This document shows, in pieces, positions 46,250-59,415 of a stretch of DNA of 64,000 bases (position 1 is its first letter; each line of letters starts with the position of its first letter). The translations under genes and the position numbers were made by a program. A model generated the notes under the pieces. That model had not been told where the DNA came from. It did not search any database and saw only the letters and a program-made list of their open reading frames with translations. The stretch covers positions 31,539 through 95,538 of the forward strand of contig JAWPHD010010259.1 in the NCBI GenBank assembly GCA_037043455.1. Direction: 5' to 3'. The DNA comes from Cyrtodaria siliqua. Lineage: Eukaryota > Mollusca > Bivalvia > Adapedonta > Hiatellidae.

Positions 46250-46706
46250 TAGGTTAACTGATGCTACTCCGGCAAAATAAAGACGACGATTAGCAAAGCT
46301 ATTATATACAAATAGGCATGACGAAAGAAGCATAGGAACTAGAATGCCGTACAAGAACATCATCGCAAAAACTTCACGTTTGGTAACTGCCAACATTAGT
46401 TGACTTCCAGTGTCGATAAGATCAACCATAAAAGCTAATGGGACTGATACAACATAGATGTCGGTATATGTCGTCAGAGCACAGTATATTATGCAGTTAT
46501 ATTTCATCTTTTGCATGTTGTCGTTGTCAATGTACTATTGAGATGAATGGCTGGACATGCGACAGTCCGTAATATTATTCGTAATCTTTGTGTTTGGAAA
46601 TGCTTTCTATTCGATAAACACTTGTGTATATTCGTTAACTACATAATCCACCAAGGATATTTAAGATAAATTCAGTTTAAGTGTAGGATATATGAGATCA
46701 GACCGG
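46250..46706 (-). pseudogene. Decayed SLC46-family exon 1, minus strand (unit 2 copy)
   Basis: Sister of 27525-27980. It retains 'GTTAACGAATATACACAA', matching the VNEYTQ codons of copies B and C, which the unit 1 copy has lost. The same in-frame TAG, internal deletion and shifted 'CGGAGTAGCATCAG' end are shared, so the decay began before duplication. The frame over 46205-46516 reads 'PLAFMVDLIDTGSQ...AVTKREVF', recognisably the 'FSFMADTTNTVSQ...AVTVVEAF' block. Confidence 0.8.
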
Positions 46707-47069
46707 TGTGTTATTTAGCTCATTAAACAAATAGGGCATTTTTGTTAAGAGCGGTTACACTTTTACGTTGAAGTCAATGATATACATTGCTATCAATAAA
46801 CATTCCTGGTCAATATAATGGTAAACATCTAGACTTGGGCATAGTTATGTTTTTCTTTCATTCTCTCAAACATCCAAATAAAATCCTGTTGGAGAAGCAC
46901 ATGCTTGTGTTAACATCTGCATGACTTTTGAGGCAAGGATATATTTCACAATAAAGGTGGTTCGGATGAATGCATGTTACCATTTTTCATTAGAAATAAC
47001 ATTTGCATTCATGTTCCTGCCATAAACAATGTCATCCAGCCATGAATTGCCTCTTTTGCCATGTAAGGA

Positions 47070-47755
47070 TATGAATGAATGAATGAATGAATGAATGAAT
47101 GAATGAATGAATGAATGAATTGTGTTTTACGGCACGTCGACACATAAATAGATCATACTGTGCGTTAGAATTGATGAAAGATGAAGAAATGAAATAGTAA
47201 TTGAAAATTAATGTAAAGATATAAAGATAAAACTATTTACAAATAAGGGATGATATGGTAGTAATATAAACTATATATGTAAATCAACAAACAAATGCCC
47301 GTCAACGGGTATATAAACAAGTAAATATATATAAGAACACATTATAATGATTTATGTAGTCTAATTTATTTTAGGAAATCTAAAACAAGACTAAAATCTA
47401 TAGTATCAAATAACTCTTTCATAGTATTAACATTATAGTATCTTTGACGCATAGGATCAAAGTCTAATACATGATTGACCGTTAACGGTGCAAAGCAGCA
47501 AATTGCTCACCTTGTACTAAATATGAATGAGTATAACGTGTTTGCCCTATCCTGCACCGGACTAGGACAACTTCTTCTCGACGAATGGGTCTACTAGAAG
47601 AACGCCATTCTCCGAGTAACGGTTTAATTGAATGGAGTTTATTTTTAACTGACAAATCCAAAGCGGTTTGCCAAGAGTTACGAATATATGTGTTAAGACA
47701 ACTTTTAAAATCAGTATAATGTAATTTGGTAAACATAATGCCGCTTTAGCAGCCT
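47070..47755 (-). pseudogene. 5'-truncated LINE, unit 2 copy
   Basis: Same fragment as 29052-29740, with a longer (TTCA)n tail at 47072-47119. A short deletion removed the first cysteine pair of the C-terminal knuckle and broke the frame after 'YLVQGEQF'. The 5' side reads 'DFKSCLNTYIRNSWQTALDL'. Confidence 0.75.
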
Positions 47756-49296
47756 AGGAGATATTGCGCACGTATTTAATGTTATAGGATAACGTGTTTA
47801 GTCATACGTTAATGACACAAACGAAGAACTATTGTTTTATGCTTACTTTGTAATCCTTACACTAATGTCAGTACTTGGTACAGACACTTGAACGACTTGC
47901 AACTGAATTAATTACAATCTGATACGATTCGATAGGCATGACTAAGATGTTTTTGTTACTATACAATTAGTACATACGAATATAAAGTTTATTTTTTCAA
48001 GTAACGTCTTATACAGAGTTCATATGCATTAACAGCACCCAGTGCGCATTATAATTATGAGCGTATGATTTATTTTAGGATTAAACATTTTTCTTATTAA
48101 ACATGTTAAATGACTGCTGTACTCGTCATGTTAAATGACTGCTGTACTCGTCATGTATAAATTTCAACACTTGCAGAGACACACCTAAAGGTTCACCCAT
48201 CCCCGCGATCAAAACGACACAATGTTTGCAATCATAAGACAACAAATTGAAACGTGTTGAATAGTGTTTTATATAAAATGAACACTCATGCTAACTATTG
48301 AAAACAATAATAGAACAACCATAATAAGGGGTAAACGTTCAAACGTCCAAATTAAAATAGAATACAGCTTTCGACAGTGCTAGTGATGTGATAAGGTTGC
48401 ATCTTACATTATCACTTGTGACATAATAAAGCCGAATCTGTATCTTGCATCTCTTGTTTTGTTTCGCTGCTTACACATATTCTCGTTTTCATCATTTATC
48501 TGTATAATCTGACGTATGGCTAAAACGTCCCTATTAAAATAGAATACCGCTTCTGACAGTGCTAGTGGTGTGACAAGGTTGCGTCTTACTTTGGTCTACA
48601 TTACCACTCATGACATAATAAAGACGAGTCTGTATCATTCAGATATTTGGAAAGGAATTGTTTTACTTAGGATCAACTAGACATCAAGAGCAACATTCAT
48701 GTAAAGTTTCATGAAAATCCATCAAATAGTTTGAGAGGAGTAGTCCCAAAAGTTTTTTCTATATACTTCTATGTAAACAAAAAATGTAAACAAAGATACC
48801 TAGCTCTTCGAACTATATATCAATAGCAACATTCATGCAAAGTTTCATGAAAATCCATCAAAAAGATGTCCGCTGGAATCGATCAAAATTACTTTTGTTT
48901 AGGACCAACACTATTTCATGCCAGTCAATTTGGGAATTTTTTTCAAATCAGTATCCCTTATGGATTTTGAGAAGAATTCGCCACAAAAAAATCTATTTTT
49001 AAAATCTATTTTTAGCTTTGGTGGCCATCTTGGATTTCACATCAACCCGAATTTTTGCTAGGATAAACTAGATCTTATGGGCATCATTTCTGTAAAGAAT
49101 CATGAAAATCCATGATAATTTTAGAGGAGTAGTCGCCACAAATAATTGTTATGGACGGACGGACAGACAGACGAACCACGCACCACGGCATAAGCTCTGC
49201 TGATCCGTGACCAGCCAGTGGCGATACAATGGATACACATGGCAAATGTTCAACGCAGTGCAAATGCTTTCAGTTGAACAGGAGAGTTGATATTCT

Positions 49297-49462
49297 CTGT
49301 TTGTTTGTTTATTTGTTTGTTTTTTTGGTTTTTGTATGTGGTGTTTTACGTCATTTTATACACATGCAATGTTATATATGACGGTCGATTTTTTGTGGTG
49401 CAGGCAGACCACTCATACTTTTCCTGTATAGAACCAGTACTGTACACCTCCCGCCTCCTGAT
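49297..49462 (-). mobile_element. tRNA-derived SINE body, minus strand (unit 2 copy)
   Basis: Orthologous to 32933-33085 within the duplication, with a (TTTG)n-derived tail and no tRNA head. Confidence 0.78.
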
Positions 49463-49832
49463 ATTCTCTGAAGAGAGCGTCCAGTTGAGCGATGCGTACA
49501 ACGAAAAACCGTCATAAAAGGTAATACTGAAAGCCGTCAAAAGCAGTCAACAGTGATCAGCAGTCCAAATGTTATGTTTTAAAAGTAAATTATAGCAATT
49601 ATACGTACAAAATAGGTACTTTTTCATTGTTTCCCCATTAGGACACTGTTCCCTAGATCCCTAAACGTAGGCCTTTGATCCCTGGATCACTTAAAGTAAT
49701 TGACAATGTTCCCCAGATCCCTAAATGTAATTGGCCATGTTCCCAAGATCCCTAAAACCCCTGGAAGGGCCTCTCTTATGTATACTGTATATGCATTGAG
49801 TTAGGTTTATTATGATATGCAAACTAATTGAA

Positions 49833-49840
49833 TGACGTCA
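49833..49840. promoter_or_regulatory. Full CRE palindrome upstream of copy C
   Basis: TGACGTCA lies 233 bp before the copy C ATG, with ATGCAAA nearby, as in copy B. Confidence 0.4.
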
Positions 49841-49940
49841 TGCTATACTTTCATTTAGGTCAGGTAGACATATCAAATCGATGATTCATAGCCGTGTGTG
49901 TAATCTAGCTTGGTTTATCATATGTATTCATATATATATA

Positions 49941-49954
49941 GTTATACAAGGGAT
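49941..49954 (+). promoter_or_regulatory. Conserved TATA-like block upstream of copy C
   Basis: GTTATACAAGGGAT, 133 nt before the ATG; see the matching blocks at 6781 and 33644. Confidence 0.35.
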
Positions 49955-50073
49955 AAAGTGCAAAGTCATGTTTTGTTGCGTGCATATTATGTGTCAAATC
50001 TGAAGAAAATATCAGTTTTAAAACTTGTACACGTAGCGTTAACCCTTTGCATTCGGTTGACTTAATTGTGAAA

Positions 50074-51157
50074 ATGGCGGATCTAGCCAAAAAGCAAACG
50101 TTACCATCATGGCGGATTGCGGTCATATATCCTACAATGATACTCTATATATCTGGAATTTCAATGGTGGATTATTCTGTTAACGAATACACACAATCAG
50201 TAATCAAAGCGGAAACGTTTCCCAACGCAACGTTTGCGAATGTTACGGAGTGTCGAACGTCCAACCACTCATCTCAGGAATACATGGATTACGCCAACGT
50301 GCAAAAGAGGACTTCTAGTTGGATAATATATTATGCTCTGGCTATCCGTATTCCATCTATCATCTTGAATACCGTTCTGACGTCATATACTGACGTGTAT
50401 GGTAGACGGTGTTTATTCATTTACAGCATATCTGGCAGTGTGTTAAGACTTGTATTGATTACATTGGTCATATTTTTCAAACTTGAACTTTTCTATATTA
50501 TAATAGCATACGGTATAGAGGGTCTTACTGGCTCCGGTTACTCATTTCTATCAGTCACATTTTCTTTTATGGCCGATACAACAAACACTGTAAGCCAACG
50601 ACTGTTTGCAGTGACAGTTGTTGAAGCCTTTGTGCTGACGTTTTCCGTAGTTGGCGCGTTATCAACCGGTATTTTAGTTGATCAGTTTGGATTCGTTGTT
50701 CCTATGGTTATTTCGTCTGGCCTGTGTATACTAGCATTGTTAATTACCATCTTCTTTTTGCCGGAGTCGCATCAGTTGTCTAATAGAGCAACACCTACAA
50801 CTTTAGTAAAAACCTTTGCAAGAACTATTAACTTTTATACCAGTAGCGATTTCAAAGGAAAGAGGATGAGCTTTATATTGTTGCTTACGGCGTTCTTTTT
50901 TATCCAGTTGAATGCCAACAATCGTGCCAGCATAGAGACAATATACTTACTCGGTATGCCGTTTTGCTGGAAACCAACGGAAATAGGTTATTTTACGTCG
51001 TTGCGTTACGCTGCACAAGGAATATTTGGATTAGTACTATTGAAACTGTTTGGTAAATGTTTTACAAGTGAGCTTTTAGCAATACTAAGTTGCTTGGCAA
51101 ACGCTGGTTCTTTTGTGCAGGAAGCATTGGCGAAGACGGACATTGCTTTATTTCTAG
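50074..51157 (+). CDS. Copy C exon 1
   Basis: 1084 bp ending CTAG|GTATAA, phase 1. Confidence 0.93.
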
Positions 51158-54100
51158 GTATAATTTACTTAATCACATAACTTGCGGTGTTAGAGTGTAA
51201 TACAACCATAACAAAATATCATTGATACACTAGTGTAATAAATATGCAAGTGAAGACCGAGTCATCAATTGGTATTTTCCGCTCAGCTCGATGCCTAATC
51301 GATTTCCGAAACCGTCAACTTGCTATTTCAGAAAATCGATGATGCAGTCTATGTTATTGCAAAATGGTTATACAGTTACATTACGATGTGGCAGTTGGGA
51401 GTTTTATGATAAATATAATCTCACATTAGTGCCTATATAATATTTAATTTATTCAACTCGTTGGGTGAACTTTGCTTTGTAATACTTGTTGGAGTGACTG
51501 TATTCTGTTAATGCTACTCTTCCTGTTGGAAATACCCTTTTCTTTGATCAAACTGATTCGATGCTCGACACAGCCTCGCATTATATAATGGTATCGAACT
51601 CGTTCAATAAATTGTATATTAAACAAACATTCCGATAAATTCCTATATGAATTGAATATATTCATTTTATAACAGAGTATTGTTTATGAAATTAATGACA
51701 GTCTGATTATTTATTTGATTTAAATAAACAAGAAAATATAGTTTACATGTAAATTTAACAGTCCACGGAATAAAGACGTATATGTAACCGTTCCCGGGCT
51801 ATACACGTGTATGTAACTGTTCAATGAATATATATAGACGTTCATGTAACACTTCGCGGAATAAAGACGTATATGTAACCGTTCCTGGACTATACACGTG
51901 TATGTAACAGTTCATGTAATATAAATAGACGTATATGCAACACTTCACGTATTATATATAGACTTATATGTAACAGTTAACGTATTGTTTATAGTCGTAT
52001 ATGTAAAAGTTCACGAACTATCTATAGTCGTATATTAACAGATTACGGACTCTCGGTGTTTAGCAAGTACTTTAACGTAGTACTCAATTGATGACCAAGT
52101 AAATCACAACATGTGTCATGGGAATGTCTCTTTCAATTCTTCGTATTATATTATAATGGCCGGTACAAAGTAAAAACATGCATTTAATTAATTAAACTGT
52201 TGGTTATTATTACGACCTTGAATAATACTGAAAATAATAAGTAAAGCTCTTCCTTTGCCCTTCTAGCTTAAAGAAATTGAATGTTGTTTTTATCAGGTGA
52301 AGTATTTACAAACATTGGCAAAATATGTTTAAATAAATGTTCTGCTTTTAAACAAACTGATAATAACTTTGTCATTATAAAGAAATAGTGAATCAAAATT
52401 TTAAATTTTAAAATTACCTCCCTTTACATTGAATGAGAATGATCGAAATTTTAATTTCTGCAAATATATTTTTAAAAATACATATCCCGAATACACTTAC
52501 TTGATTGTTATGTTAATTGCAGTGGTCATGACCCCTGCGACAAATAGCCTAGTTCACTGGGATTTACCGTGATATTTTATTGCTATTTCTTTTCTTCAAA
52601 ATGTATTATTTATTTTCAAGATTTATTTTCTTTCTAACATTAAGTTACTCTTAGTTTTACTATTTCAGTTGCAGTTCCATCAATATTTTCGTTCCTAACG
52701 ATTCCACTGATAAGAGGTTTGATGTCAACATCGACAGTAGCTGACAAACAAGGTAATACGTTCATTAATAATAAAATAATTTTTTTTGGAGAAAAAACAA
52801 TGAAGTTCTCATAATATAACATTCTATTGTATGTTTTCAAAACAGCTGTATAATTTTAATGAAAAATAATCTTCTTCTTATCTTCATTTTGTGAAACTAA
52901 ATCATTAATTTATTATTTGTCTCGTGAAATTGTCAACCGTATATATAACTGAATGTTGTGTTCGAGATAAGAATGTATAATAGTAAATTGCTTGCGAACT
53001 GCCTCTTAGGTAGGTGTGTTTTCCCAGAAAGCATCGACATGTCTAAATAGATGTATTCCAGTAGTACTGCTTCATTGTACATGATTATAGAAGTTTTTGA
53101 GTAATACCCCCAACATGTGCTCGTAACATGATTTTGTTTTTGTTTTTTGTTTTCAGGTTCACTGTTTGCAGGTATAGCGACAGTTGAGATAACAAGCGCC
53201 CTGGTGGCAACCGTTTCAGAAAGTTCCGTTTACGCTGCTACTGTGGCAGTTTCGAACTCGTTCGTGTTCTTTGTTATGGCTGGGTTTTGTTTAGTAACAG
53301 CTTGCTTACTAAGGTATGATCAAATTCAATGAGCAAACGTAGCACTATTATACTAATTGGTACTTAGAATATATATACAGTTACTATTGAAAGCATTAGT
53401 GGACCTAGAGATTAGTATACTTGTTTTACTGTATGTTAAACTTATTATTATAATCCGCACTTTTATCGATGTAGGTAGATTATAATACTATTATACGAGA
53501 ATATCTGTATTCGCATTAAATCTTCCTGTCTCAATTATTATAAAAGGCACATGTCATCAATGCCTTTAATATCTGGGTGGTATTAAATATTGACAACCCT
53601 TTCTTTTCTACTATGGTAAATAATACATACCCTAAATAACTTCGGTTATATACTATTCTTATAATTAATATGAATGATTAAACACATGCTAGTTATGTAG
53701 AAAAACTAACGGGGTGCCGCGAGATTTAGATAAAATCAAGGTAGCCGTGTATCCATTTAATATGTGTAACCTTTGTATAGCTATAAAGCTGTTCCATCAG
53801 AGCTACCGTTACCATACCTTTGTAAATTTGTTTTATCGTAAATCTGATATTGTTTTAAAATATAAACTTAACCCTTTTGTGTTTGTGATGTCGTTTGCAT
53901 TTTTTATTACTTTTGCCTTTTTGTTTGTCTGTTTGCGTGTTTGTTTTTGTGTTTTGTGGTTGACTGTCGTCCTTGAATGCTGCTTTCCCTGTCCCATATT
54001 TTTATCCTTCCTTAATTTAAGAACTCTCCTGCGACAAGGACTTCTGTGGTGAGGTGATTTACAAAATGTGTAAGATCCTCAGTCATGATCACTTTCATAC

Positions 54101-54894
54101 AATCTTTATAAAACGTGTTAACTACCCTTTTCTTACCTTCGAATATATTCCCATGTTCCTTAACGTGTTCGGTATACTCCGCTATACGGGCCCTAGACAG
54201 GCTAAGTCCTTGTGTTTGTTAATGTTTATACTATTTGAGACAACTGAAGCTATCATAAAATAAAATAGTCTTCATTAAGTCCCCTTTGAATTATTGGCTT
54301 CAAACAGCTATTCAGAAATGTTTGTGATTTTAAGATTTTGTTTTTATTCTGATTGCAAAATATTGAAAAATATGTATTAACACTGGGACGATAGTTAGTC
54401 TGGGCCCGCCTGGTTAAAGTTCTTATCAGACGGACGAGACTAAAGGTAACAGTCTTGCGTAAGAACAACTGGAGAAAAAATACCGGTTAAACTTTGTGAA
54501 CAATGTGATATTTTGTTATGCAAGCTGGAACTTGTGAATAGTCGAAGCGTAAGGCATTATTCGTAAGCAATCTCAATAGTGTAAATGAATATTAATGGAT
54601 GTACACATAACTTTTCATGCAGTTTTTATTTAAAGAAAGACAGTTTAAAAGAGGTTATGCACGTATTTACGATTACAATACATACAGAGTTAAATAGACC
54701 ACTTATACAATAATCAGTCATATATGATGAACTTATCCTAGTTTGATAACTAAACGAAACATATAATACGGTTTAGTTGATACCTGCAGGATTTTATTTA
54801 ACGGTATTTGATTTGTTTCAGCATTGACGCTTGTACGAAGAGAAAACACTCACCCGAACGGATGGACTACGAAGTAATAGAAGAAATAAACTGA
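50074..54894 (+). CDS. SLC46-family MFS transporter, copy C (intact, four exons)
   Basis: Exons are 50074-51157, 52669-52752, 53157-53313 and 54822-54894; 1398 bp, 465 residues, close to the ~460 residues usual for SLC46 proteins. All splice sites are canonical and there is no internal stop. The start is the first ATG of the conserved 'LPSWRIAVIYPTMILY' N-terminus. Features in order: TM1 (about residues 13-35); extracellular loop with sequons NAT (near 50), NVT and NHS and the cysteine of 'ECRTS'; 'DVYGRR' after TM2; 'FMADTTNTVSQ' and 'AVTVVEAF', whose glutamate sits where PCFT has its proton-coupling glutamate; 'GMPFCW' with the likely disulfide partner; 'PLIRGLMS'; and a short charged C-tail. 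Family knowledge predicts plasma or endolysosomal membrane symport of folate-like or other organic anions; the substrate cannot be read from sequence. Confidence 0.93.
51755..52055. repeat. Intron 1 minisatellite of copy C, about 3 units
   Basis: Same ~88-bp family as introns 1 of A and B ('cggaataaagacgtatatgt', 'aaccgttcc') with a short ~40-bp-unit tail. Just upstream, about 51237-51360 holds about 110 bp unique to copy C. Confidence 0.85.
52669..52752 (+). CDS. Copy C exon 2
   Basis: 84 bp, acceptor ATTTCAG|TTGC, donor CAAG|GTAATA. Confidence 0.92.
53157..53313 (+). CDS. Copy C exon 3
   Basis: 157 bp, acceptor GTTTTCAG|GTTC, donor CTAAG|GTATGA. One residue differs from A and B (Val for Ile in 'CLVTAC'). 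Confidence 0.92.
54822..54894 (+). CDS. Copy C exon 4
   Basis: 73 bp after TTTGTTTCAG, ending at TGA 54892-54894. Confidence 0.9.
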
Positions 54895-55026
54895 TATAAT
54901 CATAAACGAGTCAGATAAAGAGGAAGAAATAGACAACCTAAGCAGTCATATAAATGGCAACGGCAATTACAATACACTGGTCCCATGCATAAATTACCTT
55001 TATTTAGAAAGAACTTTGATAATCAG

Positions 55027-55120
55027 GTCTTTATTTATCAACTACTAACAAATAATAAATAATCCGCATAGCCAATGTTTGTTGATGGGACAAGAGCTAG
55101 AACAGTCATGATGATTTTAC
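55027..55120 (-). repeat. Inverted fragment of the post-gene duplication block
   Basis: The reverse complement matches about 40450-40545 downstream of B and 17635-17725 downstream of A ('catgactgttctagct', 'tgtcccatcaacaaacattg', 'ttgttagtagttga'). It lies about 130 bp after the copy C stop, so unit 3 lost its normal downstream order by a local inversion and deletion. Confidence 0.7.
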
Positions 55121-56425
55121 TTTTAATACACTTTAGTTTGTATAATTATGATATAAGCTCTATATCTGTCTGTATACGTTTGTGTCCATAAACTTTTATA
55201 ATAAATTAGACTTTATAAATGTGCGTGTCAATAAATTATTTGACTTCTTATTTTTATTTCGATATAAGATTTATATTATATAATGGCGATTATGTAGTGT
55301 ATCGGGTTAATTGTATCAGTGGATACTAGACATGCTATTTTGAGAGAGGGTGGTTGGGGGAGGTGGTAGGTTGTGAGAGTGAACCGTAGTGGGGCTTATT
55401 CCAAACAACATTACTCCTGACGGTTTCGTTAATGGGTAAATAATGGCATTTTATATCGTTTCAACAGAGTGCGTGTTCAATTACTACACTTGAATATAGA
55501 AAGCCACAAAGCAACCACAATGTCCGCCTTATTTTGACACGTGTATGCTCCATTTACCAACGTGTATCAATATCGTTATGGTTGATTGTGTTTAGCTCTA
55601 TCGATTGAAATAAAACTAATGTAGACCTTCATATCATGTATCCCCCCCCCCCCATCTCCCCCCCCCCCCCCCCCACCCTCTCACACACACAAAGGTACGG
55701 TATATTATTATCACCACATCGGGCAAATGATCAGCAAGGAATTTTTGAAAGAACTTTCTTTTAAAAAAATCTTTGTGATCAGATTCACCCAACTATCAAT
55801 CACTTTGTTAATAATTACGAACTATTCGAGTCATTCCTTCATCGGTCAACTATCAACTTGTAAATTAATTATCACGGCTGATATTGTGCGTATTAGTCTA
55901 CACTCAAACAAGTAAGCATCTATTAATCGTTTGCCGACAACTTGGCTGTCGAAAACTATGTTTTAATAACATAGAAATAGAGTATATCTGCCATATTTAA
56001 AGCTATCATATATCATTTATGAGGGCAATACATGAAACTTGTTAACGCGAGTTGATATCAATACGTTAAATTTAGGATTGATAACCTAATATGCAGTATA
56101 TTTTTATACACCGGACACTAAATAAAATCATGCGGAAAAAAAGATTTCATTGACGCATATGAATGATACAAAAAAAATATTCTGCCAACTTGCCCTCGTT
56201 ATTGCCAAAATGTTACGTAAACTTACAGTAGTTAATATCTGTTATTCGTGTCCGCAACACTGTCAGACGTATAACTAGTCGTATGTAAAACCCTTTAAAT
56301 GGGTGTTAGAGGGGGAACACCTTCTCAATATGATACTTACACTTCGATAAACGCGTATAAAGAATGTGCTCGTCCGGTCTGATAGGCCATGTAGGTTTGT
56401 ATTTTCTATTGAGTGCCGCATATTT

Positions 56426-56623
56426 TAGGGTACGACCCTTTAGTATTACAACGCACTGCGTGTTTAGTGATTGACCCCTCTATAGTCAGTCACTACGCTT
56501 CACTTTTCCCTTGTGCGATGAGTGGACAACCTCTTGGGACTCTATGATTGCACCTACTGAAACCCCGACCATGGGAGGTAAGTGCGTGAGCTTTCGTCCC
56601 TCGGGTTTTCTGGTCGTACCCTA
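56426..56623. mobile_element. 198-bp element with 12-bp inverted ends
   Basis: TAGGGTACGACC (56426-56437) is exactly complementary to GGTCGTACCCTA (56612-56623). The homologous block at about 61985 continues 'gccgcatatttcactctttt' without it. No target duplication was found. Confidence 0.5.
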
Positions 56624-59328
56624 GATGGTTTTCTCTTTGGCTGCAACTGCTGTGGTTGTTCAGTACAATTCTGGATACATCCTGAGATGTTTCTTATGTT
56701 GTATTTTATTTAGCTTTACAACAACAGCTTAGCGTTTATTTAGTGTTTTTTTCTCTGGGTGTGGACTTTATTGTTAGAGAATTCCTTTTGATGGGGTGTA
56801 GTTTTGTTTACACTGTCTTGTCTATTTGGACGCTGGAGACAGGATAATAGCGAGGATTGTGTACACATAACATAGATTAAAGCTAACCTAATTATGTAAG
56901 CTGTCATAATGTCAACTTGGCTCTAGAAAACGATGTATTTCAACCCTGAAATTGTAGAATGCATGTCCTTCCTATAAATGGTATGTCTTAAAGATTTAAA
57001 GCAATCATATTAAATCTATGAAGGTAATGAATGTAACTTTTCACGCGAGTTGAAATATATCTCCGTTATTATTTAATTGCCTATATCCTTATACACAGGA
57101 CAATTAAAAAAAGGTGGGTGGAAAGGATTTAATTGACGAGAATGAGACAAAAGTACATTTTGCCAATACATTTGCCAGCGTAATTATCATATTGTTACGT
57201 CAAATTACAATAGTTACTATATTACTTAAAAGGATTGAATGCTGGAAGCGATCACAATACTTATGAGACATACGTCCGCAACACTGTCGGACTTGTTACT
57301 CTATCCGAACGACAGACACCTGAAATGGGAGTCAGAAGCTGGATAGCGTTACGGCAAACTACGAACACAACGTAAACAATAAATGATAGTTTCTAAACAC
57401 ACTACCTACACTACGATAAACACGTCAAAATAATATGTGTGTCCGGTCGACAGCAAATGGACAGAAAATTTAGTTTTGTATTTTCGATAGGATTCTACAT
57501 CTTCCATACATTTTAAACAACTCTAAATCGTTTGATAATCTGGATGCCAATAAGTAACTATAATGCTTTTGCAAAAATCATCGTAATACACATGTTACTA
57601 TGTAAAAGAGCTCACTGAAAAAATATTAGATCTAACAACTAGCCGTTTATGATTTAAACACTGTGACAAAGCATCTTGGTAATATATCATTTAAGCGTAA
57701 AAATAGTATAATGTTTGTAGTGAAATTTCTCGCTGACGATTTTATTGAGATAGTTTAATGTTTAATTCTGAATTTTAAAATAACATGTCTATGTTATTTT
57801 AATTGCATGTGGATGGTCCATGAATATCGTTCTGTTGTATTGTATGTAGCTTTATTTAACAAACGAATCTAAAACTGAATTTAAATCATTTTAACCGCCC
57901 CACTCCCACTCCCCCACCGCCACCCCCTACCCCACTCCCACACACACACAAACATTGGATTGAAACAATTGCGTCGATTATACCTACTTATCTAAAGTAG
58001 GTGACGTATCAAACCGGTACTTCGGATGGCGATGCCTGATAATTAATTATAACATGCGCATTATTTGGAGCTTTGTCTAGCTAGGAAAGCAAACCTCCCC
58101 ACTTCGGACAATAATTCCGAATTTCACTCAACTGTCAATCACTGCATTCATTGCTACGGCTTTGCACTTTGTGTATACTTAGCCTTCACCGGTAACTATC
58201 AAATTATGCGTTTATTATCAGGGCGTGGCATTTCCGCTAAAACTATTAAACAGCGGGTAATCTAGGCGAATAATCTACTATTGACCAAGCGCAGGCCGAC
58301 TTATAGATTGCAAAAGGGATTTAAATATTCAATTGTCATCCCAGGTTGCAATTAATAGCGTGTTTGAACGTGGATGGGTTTTTTCGTAGGGTAAGTTGTG
58401 TAAGCGGTCATTAGGTCAGATTGACTTTAGAAAATGAATTTAAAGCATGAGAACAAGAGCCTTAGACAATGTATATGTTATAGCTGTTAAAAATTATGTA
58501 AAAAGCTAGGAGGTAATTGATGAATGTAACATTTTAATGCGATTTGAAATTAAACAATAAATGTATCTCCGTTATAATACATAACCAATCTATATTTTTA
58601 AAGCCGTTTAGTTAGATCTTACCTGCCTCAAAGGTACAATTTTAATATATAAACAATAAACGGTAGGCATAAGACCATCATTAGATGGTACGAGTATTGA
58701 TTTTTCCGTTTACTCTGTACATTTATTTATAGAAATATGATTTAATGTCGACTTACAATCGGAGTTCAACGGAGTTTCACGAATCTTTACGGAAAAATGC
58801 GAAAATCTTTACATTCGTAGTTAAATATATAATATTTAAGGCTGTATATTCTGTTGCATGTAATATTATTTTGTGTATGACTTTACTGTATATCATGGTG
58901 AATATATCACAGGATTATATACTGATTTAATGTTGCATACTACGAAGCTATAAGAATTTCTTATCAGTATATATCAATATTGCCGGTATATATCAATATT
59001 GCCGACAAATGCCGAACTTGTTATTTTTAACGGAAATGTTCGATTGTTAGGACGAATTATTCCGTAGACTGCCGGAATATTTTAAGGCAAAATATTTCGG
59101 AAAAAAAACAACATTTCATTGTTTCTGTGCTTATTATCTCATATACAATCAATGTTTACTATTAATGTATATCAAATACTATTATTTTAATATATATTGG
59201 TGTTGTGTCGGTTTATAATTATTTATAAAATGCACAATTGCTTAAATCCACAGAAAGTACATGAGTTAATCCCCTTGAATATATGTAAAATAGAGTCCAT
59301 TTTTTAGTTACTTTATATATTATATGAC

Positions 59329-59335
59329 TTATAAA
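59329..59335 (+). promoter_or_regulatory. TATA box of the U6 gene
   Basis: TTATAAA lies at -30 to -24 relative to the U6 start, the position expected for a type 3 pol III promoter. A proximal sequence element would lie near 59294-59311, but I cannot define its consensus for this organism. Confidence 0.6.
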
Positions 59336-59358
59336 CATTCATAAATCATATGTTATAT

Positions 59359-59375
59359 GTACTTGCTTCGGCAGT

Positions 59376-59415
<40 letters not shown>

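Larger units (their letters stand above)
47806..49935. repeat. Segmental duplication block upstream of copy C
   Basis: Pairs with 31513-33640. It contains the reverse 320-bp-unit element fragment (48610-49220), the reverse SINE (49297-49462), the 'cctagatccctaa' minisatellite (49630-49760) and the CRE at 49833. No gene is supported. Confidence 0.85.
55640..59340. repeat. Repeat-rich flank without a supported gene
   Basis: Two diverged copies of a larger block are recognisable near 56140-56400 and 57120-57480 ('tgacgcatatgaatga', 'tccgcaacactgtc'). Further copies are at 61540-61990 and 63545-63780. C-rich tracts and 'cttcggatgg..gatgcctgataa' markers (58020, 62577, 42607) punctuate the copies. 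A small inverted-repeat insert is at 56426-56623. Open frames are all under 70 codons. Confidence 0.6.
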
